Assembly: GCA_026985685.1 (NCBI GenBank)
Contig: JALSQA010000014.1
Location: 1-5,698, forward strand
Direction: 5' to 3'
Length of the DNA: 5,698 nt
From: Campylobacterales bacterium
Lineage (GTDB): Bacteria; Campylobacterota; Campylobacteria; Campylobacterales; QNZT01
Position 1 is the stretch's first letter. Every line of letters begins with the position of its first letter. A model generated the notes under the pieces. It did no database searches. It was not told the DNA's origin and saw nothing but the letters and a program-made list of their open reading frames with translations. The position numbers were made by a program, and so were the translations under genes. Below, one piece after another: positions 1 through 5,698 of this stretch.

Positions 1-340
1 CGCTACTATCAGCATAAGGAGAATCTTTAAATATCCCTCCAAAAGTAGCACATGTTCCCACGGTAACAATCTTTTTCACATGAGGTGCATACATGGAGAT
101 AACATCTTTTATAGACTTTTCAGCTCTTTTAAACTCATCTGACAAAGAACCCTCGATAAGTAAAATATCACATGATATATAGCCACGGACAATCTCACCA
201 AGTGTGTAATCACTATCTATGATAGGATGGTGAATAAAGCTAAAATCTTCTAAAAACTGTGCAAGATGAGGATAGTTTAAAAATGAATGAGAATTGCCAT
301 TACACGCTAATCCCTGAAGCCAAAGGATTTTAGTTTTCAT
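1..340 (-). CDS. [NiFe] hydrogenase small subunit, group 2 (HupS-like), 3' part outside the window
   Basis: This is the N-terminal 113 codons of a [NiFe]-hydrogenase small subunit, the iron-sulfur protein that carries electrons away from the H2-oxidising large subunit. The protein starts directly with MKTKILWLQG and has no twin-arginine signal peptide, so the enzyme should be cytosolic, unlike membrane-bound group 1 enzymes. Visible family motifs are WLQGLACNGN (residues 7-16), SFLN (19-22), ILLIEG (59-64) and VGTCATFGG (94-102). C13 and C97 fall at proximal-cluster ligand positions, but the usual second Cys of the CxxC motif is N16. The WLQGxxCxGNxxSFLN pattern resembles cyanobacterial HupS and other group 2 hydrogenases, from memory. 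The ATG lies inside the end of the TetR gene (11 bp overlap) and has only a weak Shine-Dalgarno match (TAAAG), so translational coupling is likely. HupU-type sensory or HupS-type uptake function cannot be told apart from this fragment. The family call is secure; the subgroup is less so. Confidence 0.88.
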   Translation of the reverse strand, partial: MKTKILWLQGLACNGNSHSFLNYPHLAQFLEDFSFIHHPIIDSDYTLGEIVRGYISCDILLIEGSLSDEFKRAEKSIKDVISMYAPHVKKIVTVGTCATFGGIFKDSPYADSS

Positions 341-929
341 CTGACTTTAGGGCTTGATAGATATTATTAGCAATATCATCTACATAACTATCAAGTTCAT
401 TTGGCAGTATTTTCTCTCCAAAAAGAAATACCATGCCACCAAGATACCCCATGAACAATCCAAATGCAGAGAAAAAGTCTTGATTTCTAAGTTCGCCTTT
501 TTCAACACCCTCTTCAAAAAAGATCATGATCTCAGTCACAAAATCACTCACACAAATCATCCCCTCACAACCATCTTTAAAAACTTCACGATTTGAGAGA
601 TAGACTCTTAAAAAATACTCAATCATCTCAGGTTCATTCTGGGCTATTTCAAAATATATCTTGACAAAAGCGTGAATTTTCTCTTTTGCACTTATATCGC
701 TTTCATTGATCTTTCTAAGCTCTTTGCCTAAATAAGCGGAGATATACTTGATAATCTCTTTGGCTAAAATATCTTTGGATTTGAAGTAGTTGTACATGTT
801 ACCAACACTCATGTTTAGAGCTTTGGCGATGTCAGGTATAGTAGTGGCATAAAAACCCTCTTTAGAAAAGAGTTTGAGTGCTTCAAGCATGATGTTTTCT
901 CTTTTTTGCTCTTTAGTGGGTCTTGCCAT
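330..929 (-). CDS. TetR/AcrR-family transcriptional repressor
   Basis: This is a 199-residue TetR-type regulator, a normal length for the family. The N-terminal DNA-binding domain covers about residues 8-55: helix 1 (ENIMLEALKLFSKEGF), then the helix-turn-helix TTIPDIAKALNMSVGNMYNYFKSKD, closely matching the TetR signature. The rest is the helical ligand-binding and dimer domain, which does not reveal the ligand; its C-terminal part has a hydrophobic stretch (SAFGLFMGYLGGMVFLFG). Two adjacent ATG codons are possible. The one at 929 is chosen because AAAGGA (940-935) sits 5 nt from it but only 2 nt from the ATG at 932, which would add one Met. The stop lies 11 bases inside the downstream hydrogenase gene, so both should share an mRNA. 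It is divergent from the flavoprotein gene. Family-typical behaviour would be autorepression from the intergenic region, and possibly control of the hydrogenase or flavoprotein; the targets are inference. Confidence 0.93.
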   Translation of the reverse strand: MARPTKEQKRENIMLEALKLFSKEGFYATTIPDIAKALNMSVGNMYNYFKSKDILAKEIIKYISAYLGKELRKINESDISAKEKIHAFVKIYFEIAQNEPEMIEYFLRVYLSNREVFKDGCEGMICVSDFVTEIMIFFEEGVEKGELRNQDFFSAFGLFMGYLGGMVFLFGEKILPNELDSYVDDIANNIYQALKSDEN

Positions 930-934
930 CATAT

Positions 935-940
935 TCCTTT
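935..940 (-). promoter_or_regulatory. Shine-Dalgarno site of the TetR gene, deciding its start
   Basis: The minus strand reads AAAGGA followed by AT and then two consecutive ATG codons. Spacing is 2 nt to the first ATG (932) and 5 nt to the second (929), which favours the second. Confidence 0.7.
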
Positions 941-948
941 AACCAAAA

Positions 949-977
949 TTGTATCTTGTAATATTGTAACAAAATAT
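949..977. promoter_or_regulatory. Candidate operator region in the divergent intergenic space
   Basis: TTGTA occurs three times in 20 bases (949-953, 956-960, 964-968). The last copy is part of a short palindrome TTGT-A-ACAA (964-972), itself flanked by the inverted pair ATATT (961-965) and AATAT (973-977). The site lies between a TetR-family gene and a divergent flavoprotein gene, where autoregulatory TetR operators are usually found. The arms are short and AT-rich, so chance is a real alternative. Confidence 0.35.
963..968 (-). promoter_or_regulatory. Candidate -10 box for the TetR-hydrogenase transcript
   Basis: The minus strand reads TACAAT, preceded by GT, which would place the RNA start near 956 and give a leader of roughly 27 nt containing the AAAGGA site. 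A second TACAAT at 953-948 is also possible but would leave almost no leader. There is no convincing -35 box; TTGTCT (993-988) lies 19 bp away. The box overlaps the TTGTA repeats, so a bound repressor would block it. Confidence 0.3.
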
Positions 978-999
978 CTATTATTAAAGACAAAATACT

Positions 1000-1005
1000 T
1001 ATAAT
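1000..1005 (+). promoter_or_regulatory. Consensus -10 box of the flavoprotein gene, predicting a leaderless mRNA
   Basis: A perfect TATAAT ends six bases before the ATG at 1012, so the usual -10 geometry puts the RNA start at or within a base or two of the A of the start codon. The bases between (AGCTGC) hold no Shine-Dalgarno sequence. No clear -35 box is seen, which is common for housekeeping promoters in Campylobacterota. Confidence 0.55.
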
Positions 1006-1011
1006 AGCTGC

Positions 1012-2238
1012 ATGAATAGATATGATCTTATCGTAGTTGGTTCTGGTGGGGCTGGTATTATGGCTGCCATTACAGCCGCTAAAGATGGTAAAAATGTACT
1101 TTTATTAGAGAAGCTTTCTACACTTGGTGCGAAACTAAAAGCCACGGGTGGTGGCAAATGTAATCTCACAAATACCCTTTGTATTGAAGATTTTATAGAT
1201 AGATTTGGAAGAGATGGGCGTTTCATGATCGATGCCTTAAAACTCTTTTCTCAAAAAGATTTACGAGAGTTTTTTGATGATATCGGTGTCAAGACAGATG
1301 CACCTGATGGATTTCGAGTTTTCCCAAGTACACATTCATCCTTGACTATTATAAAGGCTTTAGAAAAAGAATTATTTAGCAGGGGTGTAAAGATTTTATT
1401 TAATCAAAAAGTAAAATCACTGCTGTTTGCTGATCAAAAGATCCAGGGTGTCAAAAGTGAAACACAAAACTTTGAAGCAGATCATGTAATCATAGCAACA
1501 GGAGGACTTGGGTATCCATCTCTTGGTGCTCATGGTGATGGCTATACTCTGGCAAAAGAGGCAGGACATACGATCACCCCACTCTACCCTGCTATGCTAC
1601 CACTACATACCAAAGAGAGCTGGGTAGCAAATTGTCGTGCAGATACAATCGCCAATGCAACTATACATATCAATCTTCCAAAAGCAAAACGATACAAAGC
1701 AAAAGGTGATTTGATTTTTACCAAAAAAGGTATAAGAGGTCCTGTGATACTTGACTTTGCACGTGAGATTACACCTTTTTTGGAAAAGTATGATGAAGTC
1801 CCTCTTTTAGTAAACATGATCAAAGGAATGAATGAAGATAGTCTTTATCACTATCTTCAAAATCAAAAAAATGATTCATTACAAAAACAACTCTCTTCAC
1901 TTTTACCACAAAGTGTGATTATTGAACTTTGTAAGTTGTGTGATATTGACCCTGAGCAAAGATTTTCAAAACTCTCAGGAGCAAAGAGGCAAGATCTGCT
2001 TAAGATTGTATCACAAACACCCCTTACCGTGATAGGTCATGATGGTTTTGAGAAGGCTATGATCACAAGAGGAGGTATTTCACTCAAAGAGATTTCACCC
2101 AAAAGTATGCAAAGCAAAAAAATCAAAGGGCTTTACTTTTGCGGAGAGCTGATGAATATCGATGGTCCTTGTGGAGGATATAACCTTCAATGGTCTTTTT
2201 CAAGTGGATATCTCGCTGGAAAACTGTACTCTATCTAA
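1012..2238 (+). CDS. HI0933/YhiN-family NAD(P)/FAD-dependent oxidoreductase (flavoprotein)
   Basis: This 408-residue protein is full length for the HI0933-like (TIGR00275/BaiN-type) flavoproteins, some of which are labelled aminoacetone oxidase-like. The N-terminal Rossmann FAD site is GSGGAG (residues 10-15, fitting GxGxxG), followed by acidic E33 at the end of the second strand. The family signature ATGGGKCNLTN is at 44-54, the second nucleotide-contact motif ATGGLGYPSLG at 162-172, and the C-terminal FAD-closing motif GLYFCGELMNIDGPCGGYNLQW at about 373-394, followed by SFSSGYLAGK. No signal peptide or membrane segment is seen, so it should be cytosolic. The physiological substrate of the family is poorly defined and cannot be read here. 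The start is the ATG at 1012, which lacks a Shine-Dalgarno site but follows TATAAT directly. The gene is divergent from the TetR gene and 110 bp from the next gene, so it is probably its own transcription unit. The family is certain, the function open. Confidence 0.93.
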   Translation: MNRYDLIVVGSGGAGIMAAITAAKDGKNVLLLEKLSTLGAKLKATGGGKCNLTNTLCIEDFIDRFGRDGRFMIDALKLFSQKDLREFFDDIGVKTDAPDGFRVFPSTHSSLTIIKALEKELFSRGVKILFNQKVKSLLFADQKIQGVKSETQNFEADHVIIATGGLGYPSLGAHGDGYTLAKEAGHTITPLYPAMLPLHTKESWVANCRADTIANATIHINLPKAKRYKAKGDLIFTKKGIRGPVILDFAREITPFLEKYDEVPLLVNMIKGMNEDSLYHYLQNQKNDSLQKQLSSLLPQSVIIELCKLCDIDPEQRFSKLSGAKRQDLLKIVSQTPLTVIGHDGFEKAMITRGGISLKEISPKSMQSKKIKGLYFCGELMNIDGPCGGYNLQWSFSSGYLAGKLYSI

Positions 2239-2298
2239 TAGAATCCCTTAACCAAATTCTTAGCAAAAATTTTATACACTATCAACCTATATTTTAGG

Positions 2299-2304
2299 TA
2301 AAAT
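2299..2304 (+). promoter_or_regulatory. Possible -10 box for the DHH - peptidase - minC - lpxC operon
   Basis: TAAAAT (2299-2304) in the 110 bp gap would start RNA near 2311 and leave a leader of about 38 nt. TATATT at 2288-2293 is an alternative. The gap is AT-rich throughout, no -35 box is evident, and no rho-independent terminator for the flavoprotein gene is visible, so read-through from upstream is possible. Confidence 0.3.
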
Positions 2305-2334
2305 ATTTTTTCCTTTACATAAGAAAAGTATCAC

Positions 2335-2342
2335 GGGGTAAG
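2335..2342 (+). promoter_or_regulatory. Weak Shine-Dalgarno region before the TTG start of the DHH gene
   Basis: GGGGTAAG lies 6 nt before the TTG at 2349. TAAG and GGGGT each match part of the ribosome-binding consensus imperfectly. An in-frame TAA at 2343-2345 excludes any start further upstream. Confidence 0.45.
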
Positions 2343-2348
2343 TAAACA

Positions 2349-3281
2349 TTGTATCAAGAAGCTTGGAATCTCATATCACAAAGTAATAATATCATTTTAA
2401 TATCACATCTAAATCCTGACGGTGATGCTTTGGGAAGTTCTCTTTCACTATATCCTGTTTTAAAAGATATGGGTAAAAATGTTCATGTTGTCAATATGAC
2501 ACTGCCTCTTGCTCTGCGTTATGATTTTTTACCAAATTTTGCGAAAATAAAATCAAAAATGCCTTCAAAATGTGATCTTATCATCAGCTTTGACTGTGGC
2601 AGTTTTGATAGGCTTGGTATAGATAAATCAGATATACCATTAATCAATATAGACCATCATAAGACAAATACAAATTATGGTGATATCAATCTTGTAGATC
2701 CAGGTAAAGCGAGTGCTTCTAGTGTCGTTTTGTCACTTTTAGAAAAAAATGATATCCCACTTAGAAGAGATGTCGCTACATGTATTTATACGGCACTGGC
2801 TGAAGATACAGGGTTTTTTAGTTTTGATAATGTCAGTGAAAAAGTATTTGAAGATGCAGCAAAATTGATCAAAGCAAAAGCCAATCCCGCACTAATCGCT
2901 CAAAAATTAAAAGAGAGAAATTCACTTGCGAAACTTCGTCTTGAAGCACTTTTGATTGATAAACTAGAATTAGTAAATGATGCAAAGATAGGATACAGTA
3001 TATTGACATTGGATGATTTTACAAAGTGTGGTGCTATTCGTCCTGACAGTGACAGATGTGTAGACATCATACGCTCTTTGGTAACTGTAGAATTAGCGAT
3101 TTTACTCATAGAAGAGAATCATAGTTATAAAATATCACTTAGAAGCAAAGATAAAGTCGATGTATCCGATATTGCTTTAGTATTTGGCGGAGGTGGACAT
3201 AAAAGAGCAGCAGGATTTACCATACAAACTAAAGATACAGAAAAAATTATAGATAATATTTTAAACAAGGTACAAATATGA
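2349..3281 (+). CDS. nrnA: DHH/DHHA1-family phosphoesterase, NrnA type (nanoRNase / pAp phosphatase-like)
   Basis: This 310-residue protein has the full DHH-DHHA1 layout and the usual NrnA length. Metal-binding motifs are SHLNPDGDALGS (residues 19-30; H20, D24, D26), SFDCGSFDRLG (80-90; D82), DHH (102-104) and AEDTGFF (151-157; D153). The C-terminal DHHA1 substrate-binding domain ends in GGGGHKRAAGF (280-290). All expected catalytic residues are present, so a Mn2+-dependent cytosolic enzyme is expected. Relatives degrade 2-5 nt RNAs, pAp or linear/cyclic dinucleotides such as pApA; which substrate applies here cannot be told from sequence. The start is TTG: an in-frame stop lies just upstream (2343-2345), and the next in-frame Met (residue 41) would remove motif I. 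The gene overlaps the peptidase gene by 4 bp (ATGA), so it probably heads the operon running to lpxC. The nrnA symbol denotes the type; orthology is not proven. Confidence 0.9.
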   Translation: MYQEAWNLISQSNNIILISHLNPDGDALGSSLSLYPVLKDMGKNVHVVNMTLPLALRYDFLPNFAKIKSKMPSKCDLIISFDCGSFDRLGIDKSDIPLINIDHHKTNTNYGDINLVDPGKASASSVVLSLLEKNDIPLRRDVATCIYTALAEDTGFFSFDNVSEKVFEDAAKLIKAKANPALIAQKLKERNSLAKLRLEALLIDKLELVNDAKIGYSILTLDDFTKCGAIRPDSDRCVDIIRSLVTVELAILLIEENHSYKISLRSKDKVDVSDIALVFGGGGHKRAAGFTIQTKDTEKIIDNILNKVQI

Positions 3282-4660
3282 AATACAAACAAACAAAAGC
3301 AAGTTCTTTAAGTTCTTTTATTTTTATTTTAGCCATGATTGCATTGGTTGTTGGAAGTTACTTTGTACTTAAATCTCCTTCTTTTGAGACGAACAAACCA
3401 AATATAAACTTACCATTATCTTTCTTTTGGAATAGTCATCATCCTTTTGATGTAAATGTCAGTGACGATAGTGGCATAAAAAGTATAATAGCATATCTGT
3501 CAAATGGACATGAACGTGTACAAATTGCAGATATTGTACTGAAAAAACCTCTCAAAAACTATACCCTTCAAATCAAGTATCCAAAGATAGGTTTTGAACA
3601 AAATAGTGACAATCTTAAACTTACTGTGATCGCAACTGATATCAGTAAATGGAACTTTTTTAAAGGAAATACTCGTATTAAATCAACTCTTATCAAAGTA
3701 GATAGCCAAAAACCTGATCTATTTTCACTTATCACATCCTATGGTATCACTAGAGGCGGAAGTGCCTTGGCTATCTTTAAAGCAACAGACAAAAACCTAA
3801 AAGAGCTTTATATTGAGACAAATTTTGGAAAAAAATTTAAACCTTCTCCTTTTTACAAAAAAGGTTATTATGCTGTTTTGGTAGCATGGCCTGTTAAACA
3901 AAAACGCTTTAGTGCAAAAATCATCGCTATCGATGAAGCAGGAAATAAAACAAAAGCACGTTTGAGCTTTTTCCTAAAAGCCAGAAGTTATCGTACTTCA
4001 CATTTACAGGCAAAAGATAGATTTATCAATGGAAAGATATCTGATTTGGCAGAAGATCGTCCCGATGATACTAAAAACCTTTCGCCAACAGAAAAATTAC
4101 GCTATATAAATGAAACCTACCGTATTGAAAATGATTCACTCATTAAAAAAATCACAAACAAAGTTGATAGCAATCGTATTGATGATTTTCATATCCAACC
4201 TTTCTACCCTTTACATAATGGTAAAGTAGTAGGTAGTTTTGGTGATCATCGTTATTATTGGTATGGTGACAAAAACAATACCATAAGCGAATCTTACCAT
4301 TTAGGTGTTGATCTTGCAAGTATTAGAAGAGATAATATTTATGTCAGTAATCCAGGAGTTGTTGTATTTGCAGATTACAATGGTATATATGGGAACAATC
4401 TGATTGTTTATCATGGTTTTGGTTTATATACTGTATATGGACATACATCTACCTTGCTAAAACACAGAGGAGATGTTGTAAGAGCTGGTGAAGTAGCTGC
4501 TAAAACAGGTGCAACTGGTCTGGCACTTGGAGATCATCTACATTTTTCTATCATGGTACAAGGTATATTTGTACGCCCTGCTGAGTGGATGGATACAAAA
4601 TGGATACAAACCAATATAACTGATGTAATAGACAATGCAAAAAAGATGATTGACAAATAA
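3278..4660 (+). CDS. Membrane-anchored M23 (LytM) zinc peptidoglycan endopeptidase
   Basis: This 460-residue protein has a short basic N-terminus (KYKQTK), one membrane segment at about residues 12-31 acting as an uncleaved anchor, and a long periplasmic region. Residues about 40-300 form a beta-rich and then charged region that I do not recognise precisely (it includes SDDSGIKSI and AIDEAGNKTKA, like Ig-type beta-sandwich domains). The C-terminal M23 domain (about 310-440) carries the zinc ligands HLGVD (H341, D345) and HLHF (H422), plus catalytic His in YGHTS (H389) and H420, so it should be active, cutting peptide cross-links in murein. Campylobacterota use such enzymes (Csd1/2/3 in Helicobacter, Pgp3 in Campylobacter) to set helical shape. 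It may correspond to the M23 gene beside lpxC in Campylobacter, but that orthology is from memory. The ATG at 3278 has CAAGG 7 nt upstream and overlaps the DHH gene stop as ATGA. Confidence 0.93.
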   Translation: MKYKQTKASSLSSFIFILAMIALVVGSYFVLKSPSFETNKPNINLPLSFFWNSHHPFDVNVSDDSGIKSIIAYLSNGHERVQIADIVLKKPLKNYTLQIKYPKIGFEQNSDNLKLTVIATDISKWNFFKGNTRIKSTLIKVDSQKPDLFSLITSYGITRGGSALAIFKATDKNLKELYIETNFGKKFKPSPFYKKGYYAVLVAWPVKQKRFSAKIIAIDEAGNKTKARLSFFLKARSYRTSHLQAKDRFINGKISDLAEDRPDDTKNLSPTEKLRYINETYRIENDSLIKKITNKVDSNRIDDFHIQPFYPLHNGKVVGSFGDHRYYWYGDKNNTISESYHLGVDLASIRRDNIYVSNPGVVVFADYNGIYGNNLIVYHGFGLYTVYGHTSTLLKHRGDVVRAGEVAAKTGATGLALGDHLHFSIMVQGIFVRPAEWMDTKWIQTNITDVIDNAKKMIDK

Positions 4661-4672
4661 GGAAAAGCAAAA

Positions 4673-5293
4673 ATGCGTGCTAAACAAAAAAATTTAAGGA
4701 TATTTGAGTTAGAAATCACAAATGATCAAGAGTTTTTTGACTATATGGATAAAAACTTGATTTTGTTAAAAGATTTCTTTTTACTCTTGCAGGGAAAAAT
4801 CAGTGATGATGTTATAAATTACTTAGAAGAGCAAGGTTTATGCTATAAAATAGCTGAAGATTGTAATATAAAAATACCATCTAAGCAAAGCAGTACTGAA
4901 AATCGTGCTATAATACCCCCAAAAGAGGCACATGACAAAGCTACTTCTTCTGTTGTAACAAAAGTTGTCAAAGAATATATCAAGACACTATTGATACAAC
5001 AACCTATACGTTCAGGTCGTGAAGTGATTCATGAAGGTGATATTACGATTATGGGACGCGTTAATAGTGCTGCGAAAGTGATTGCAGAGGGAAATGTAGA
5101 AGTCTATGGCGTAGTAGATGGTATGATACAGTGCGATGGAGATTATATGATCGTTAAAGAGTTAGGAAAAGGTTATATCATCTTCAATGGAGATATTTTA
5201 GAGCGTGAACTTTTTGATGGAAATATCAAAAAAATCACAAAAGGCAAAGATGGAGCTATTGTAAAGGATTTATTTGAAACAACGCACTATTAA
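4673..5293 (+). CDS. minC: Septum site-determining protein MinC
   Basis: This 206-residue protein is a division inhibitor that, with MinD, blocks FtsZ ring formation away from mid-cell. The C-terminal MinC domain (about residues 100-185) is diagnostic: PIRSGREV (111-118, containing the RSG motif implicated in MinD contact) followed by the beta-helix repeats EGDITIMGRVNSAAKVIAEGNVEVYGVVDG (121-150). The N-terminal FtsZ-inhibiting domain (about 1-65) is divergent but of suitable size, and a polar linker (about 66-95) separates the two. After about residue 165 the sequence departs from the enterobacterial form and ends in a charged tail. It is cytosolic and membrane-recruited through MinD; minD and minE are not in this window. 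The ATG has AAGGA (4659-4663) 9 nt upstream and lies 12 nt after the peptidase stop. Its last 20 bases overlap lpxC. Confidence 0.93.
   Translation: MRAKQKNLRIFELEITNDQEFFDYMDKNLILLKDFFLLLQGKISDDVINYLEEQGLCYKIAEDCNIKIPSKQSSTENRAIIPPKEAHDKATSSVVTKVVKEYIKTLLIQQPIRSGREVIHEGDITIMGRVNSAAKVIAEGNVEVYGVVDGMIQCDGDYMIVKELGKGYIIFNGDILERELFDGNIKKITKGKDGAIVKDLFETTHY
5263..5268 (+). promoter_or_regulatory. Shine-Dalgarno site of lpxC inside minC
   Basis: AAAGGA within the minC coding sequence stands 5 nt before the TTG at 5274. It supports that TTG as the lpxC start and implies that ribosomes finishing minC pass over this site. Confidence 0.75.
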
Positions 5294-5698
5294 AAAAACA
5301 ATAGAAGGTGTAGGTATTGGTTTACACAAAGGTGAACCTATACACTTTTCACTCAATCCACTTGATGAAAATAGTGGTATTGTTTTTTACCGTACAGATA
5401 CACGTACATACATAGAAGCAAAACCTGAAAATGTAGTTGATACGACTATGGCTACGGTAATAGGCTCAAATGGTAATAATATCTCAACTATTGAACACTT
5501 ACTTTCAGCAATATATGCCTTTGGGATAGATAATATACTTATCAAGATAGATGCATCTGAAGCTCCAGTCATGGATGGCAGTAGTGCTAGTTTTTGTATG
5601 ATGCTTAATGAGATAGGATTACAAATCCAAGAAGCAAATAAACGTATAATGATCATCAATAAAGAAGTACAAATCAAAGATGGAGACAAATTTGTAAA
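5274..5698 (+). CDS. lpxC: LpxC, UDP-3-O-acyl-N-acetylglucosamine deacetylase, 3' part outside the window
   Basis: This is the N-terminal 141 residues of LpxC, the zinc deacetylase for the committed step of lipid A synthesis in the cytosol. The start MKQRTIKKTIEGVGIGLHKGE matches the conserved LpxC opening (QRT, GVGLHSG). Further motifs are SGIVFYRTD (34-42), ENVVDTTMATV (52-62), STIEHLLSA (71-79, with zinc-ligand H75 and general base E74), FGIDN and ASEAPVMDGSSASF, the well-conserved substrate-pocket region. The start codon is TTG: an in-frame TAA at 5262-5264 blocks anything further upstream, the next Met is residue 59, and AAAGGA stands 5 nt before the TTG. It overlaps minC by 20 bp in another frame, implying coupled translation. 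Roughly half of a normal LpxC is present; the later zinc ligands lie beyond the window. Confidence 0.95.
   Translation, partial: MKQRTIKKTIEGVGIGLHKGEPIHFSLNPLDENSGIVFYRTDTRTYIEAKPENVVDTTMATVIGSNGNNISTIEHLLSAIYAFGIDNILIKIDASEAPVMDGSSASFCMMLNEIGLQIQEANKRIMIINKEVQIKDGDKFV

Noticed and set aside
354..596. 80-codon open frame on the plus strand
   Set aside because: It lies opposite the well-supported TetR gene, has a low-complexity composition and matches no recognisable family.
979..1006. Inverted repeat TATTAT / ATAATA around the flavoprotein promoter
   Set aside because: The 6 bp arms are pure A/T with a 16 bp loop in AT-rich DNA, and one arm is mostly the -10 box itself, so chance is the simplest explanation.
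999..1226. 75-codon open frame on the minus strand
   Set aside because: It is the antisense of the FAD-binding N-terminus of the flavoprotein gene and has no family motifs.
2239..2265. Possible hairpin AGAAT ... ATTCT after the flavoprotein gene
   Set aside because: The stem is only 5 bp with little GC, the loop is about 10 nt and no T-run follows, so it is not a credible terminator.
5387..5689. 100-codon open frame on the minus strand
   Set aside because: It lies wholly opposite lpxC, whose conserved motifs are clear in the other strand; its hydrophobic look is a by-product of the antisense reading.

Overview
The window reads as ordinary chromosomal DNA of a Campylobacterota (Epsilonproteobacteria) bacterium, most like a Sulfurimonas/Sulfurovum-type hydrogen or sulfur oxidiser. 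The grounds are the low GC content (judged by eye), tight packing with short gaps and overlaps, the M23 peptidase - minC - lpxC gene order typical of this phylum as I recall it, and a cytosolic group 2-type [NiFe] hydrogenase small subunit. The genus is an inference. No codon-use break, insertion sequence, tRNA, rRNA, CRISPR array or long repeat was seen.

Layout. On the minus strand (1-929) a TetR-family repressor gene runs into the start of a [NiFe]-hydrogenase small-subunit gene, overlapping it by 11 bases; the hydrogenase gene leaves the window after 113 codons. A 79-82 bp divergent control region follows (about 930-1011), with repeated TTGTA motifs and a consensus TATAAT box. On the plus strand, a complete HI0933/YhiN-type flavoprotein gene (1012-2238) appears to be read from a leaderless mRNA. 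After a 110 bp gap comes a compact run of four genes on the same strand: a DHH/DHHA1 phosphoesterase of NrnA type (2349-3281, TTG start), a membrane-anchored M23 (LytM) peptidoglycan endopeptidase (3278-4660), minC (4673-5293) and lpxC (5274 to the window edge, TTG start).

How the genes work together. The last three genes serve the cell envelope: wall trimming and shape (M23 peptidase), placement of the division site (MinC) and the committed step of lipid A synthesis (LpxC). Their overlaps (ATGA between the DHH gene and the peptidase gene, 20 bp between minC and lpxC) point to one operon with translational coupling. The DHH phosphoesterase, which probably degrades nanoRNA or a small (cyclic di)nucleotide, leads this operon. 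The minus-strand pair suggests a TetR repressor made together with the hydrogenase it may control.

I found no convincing undescribed system. The observations most worth a second look are the predicted leaderless flavoprotein mRNA, the Asn in place of a proximal-cluster Cys in the hydrogenase, the TetR-hydrogenase coupling with its candidate operator, and the TTG-started lpxC embedded in the end of minC.
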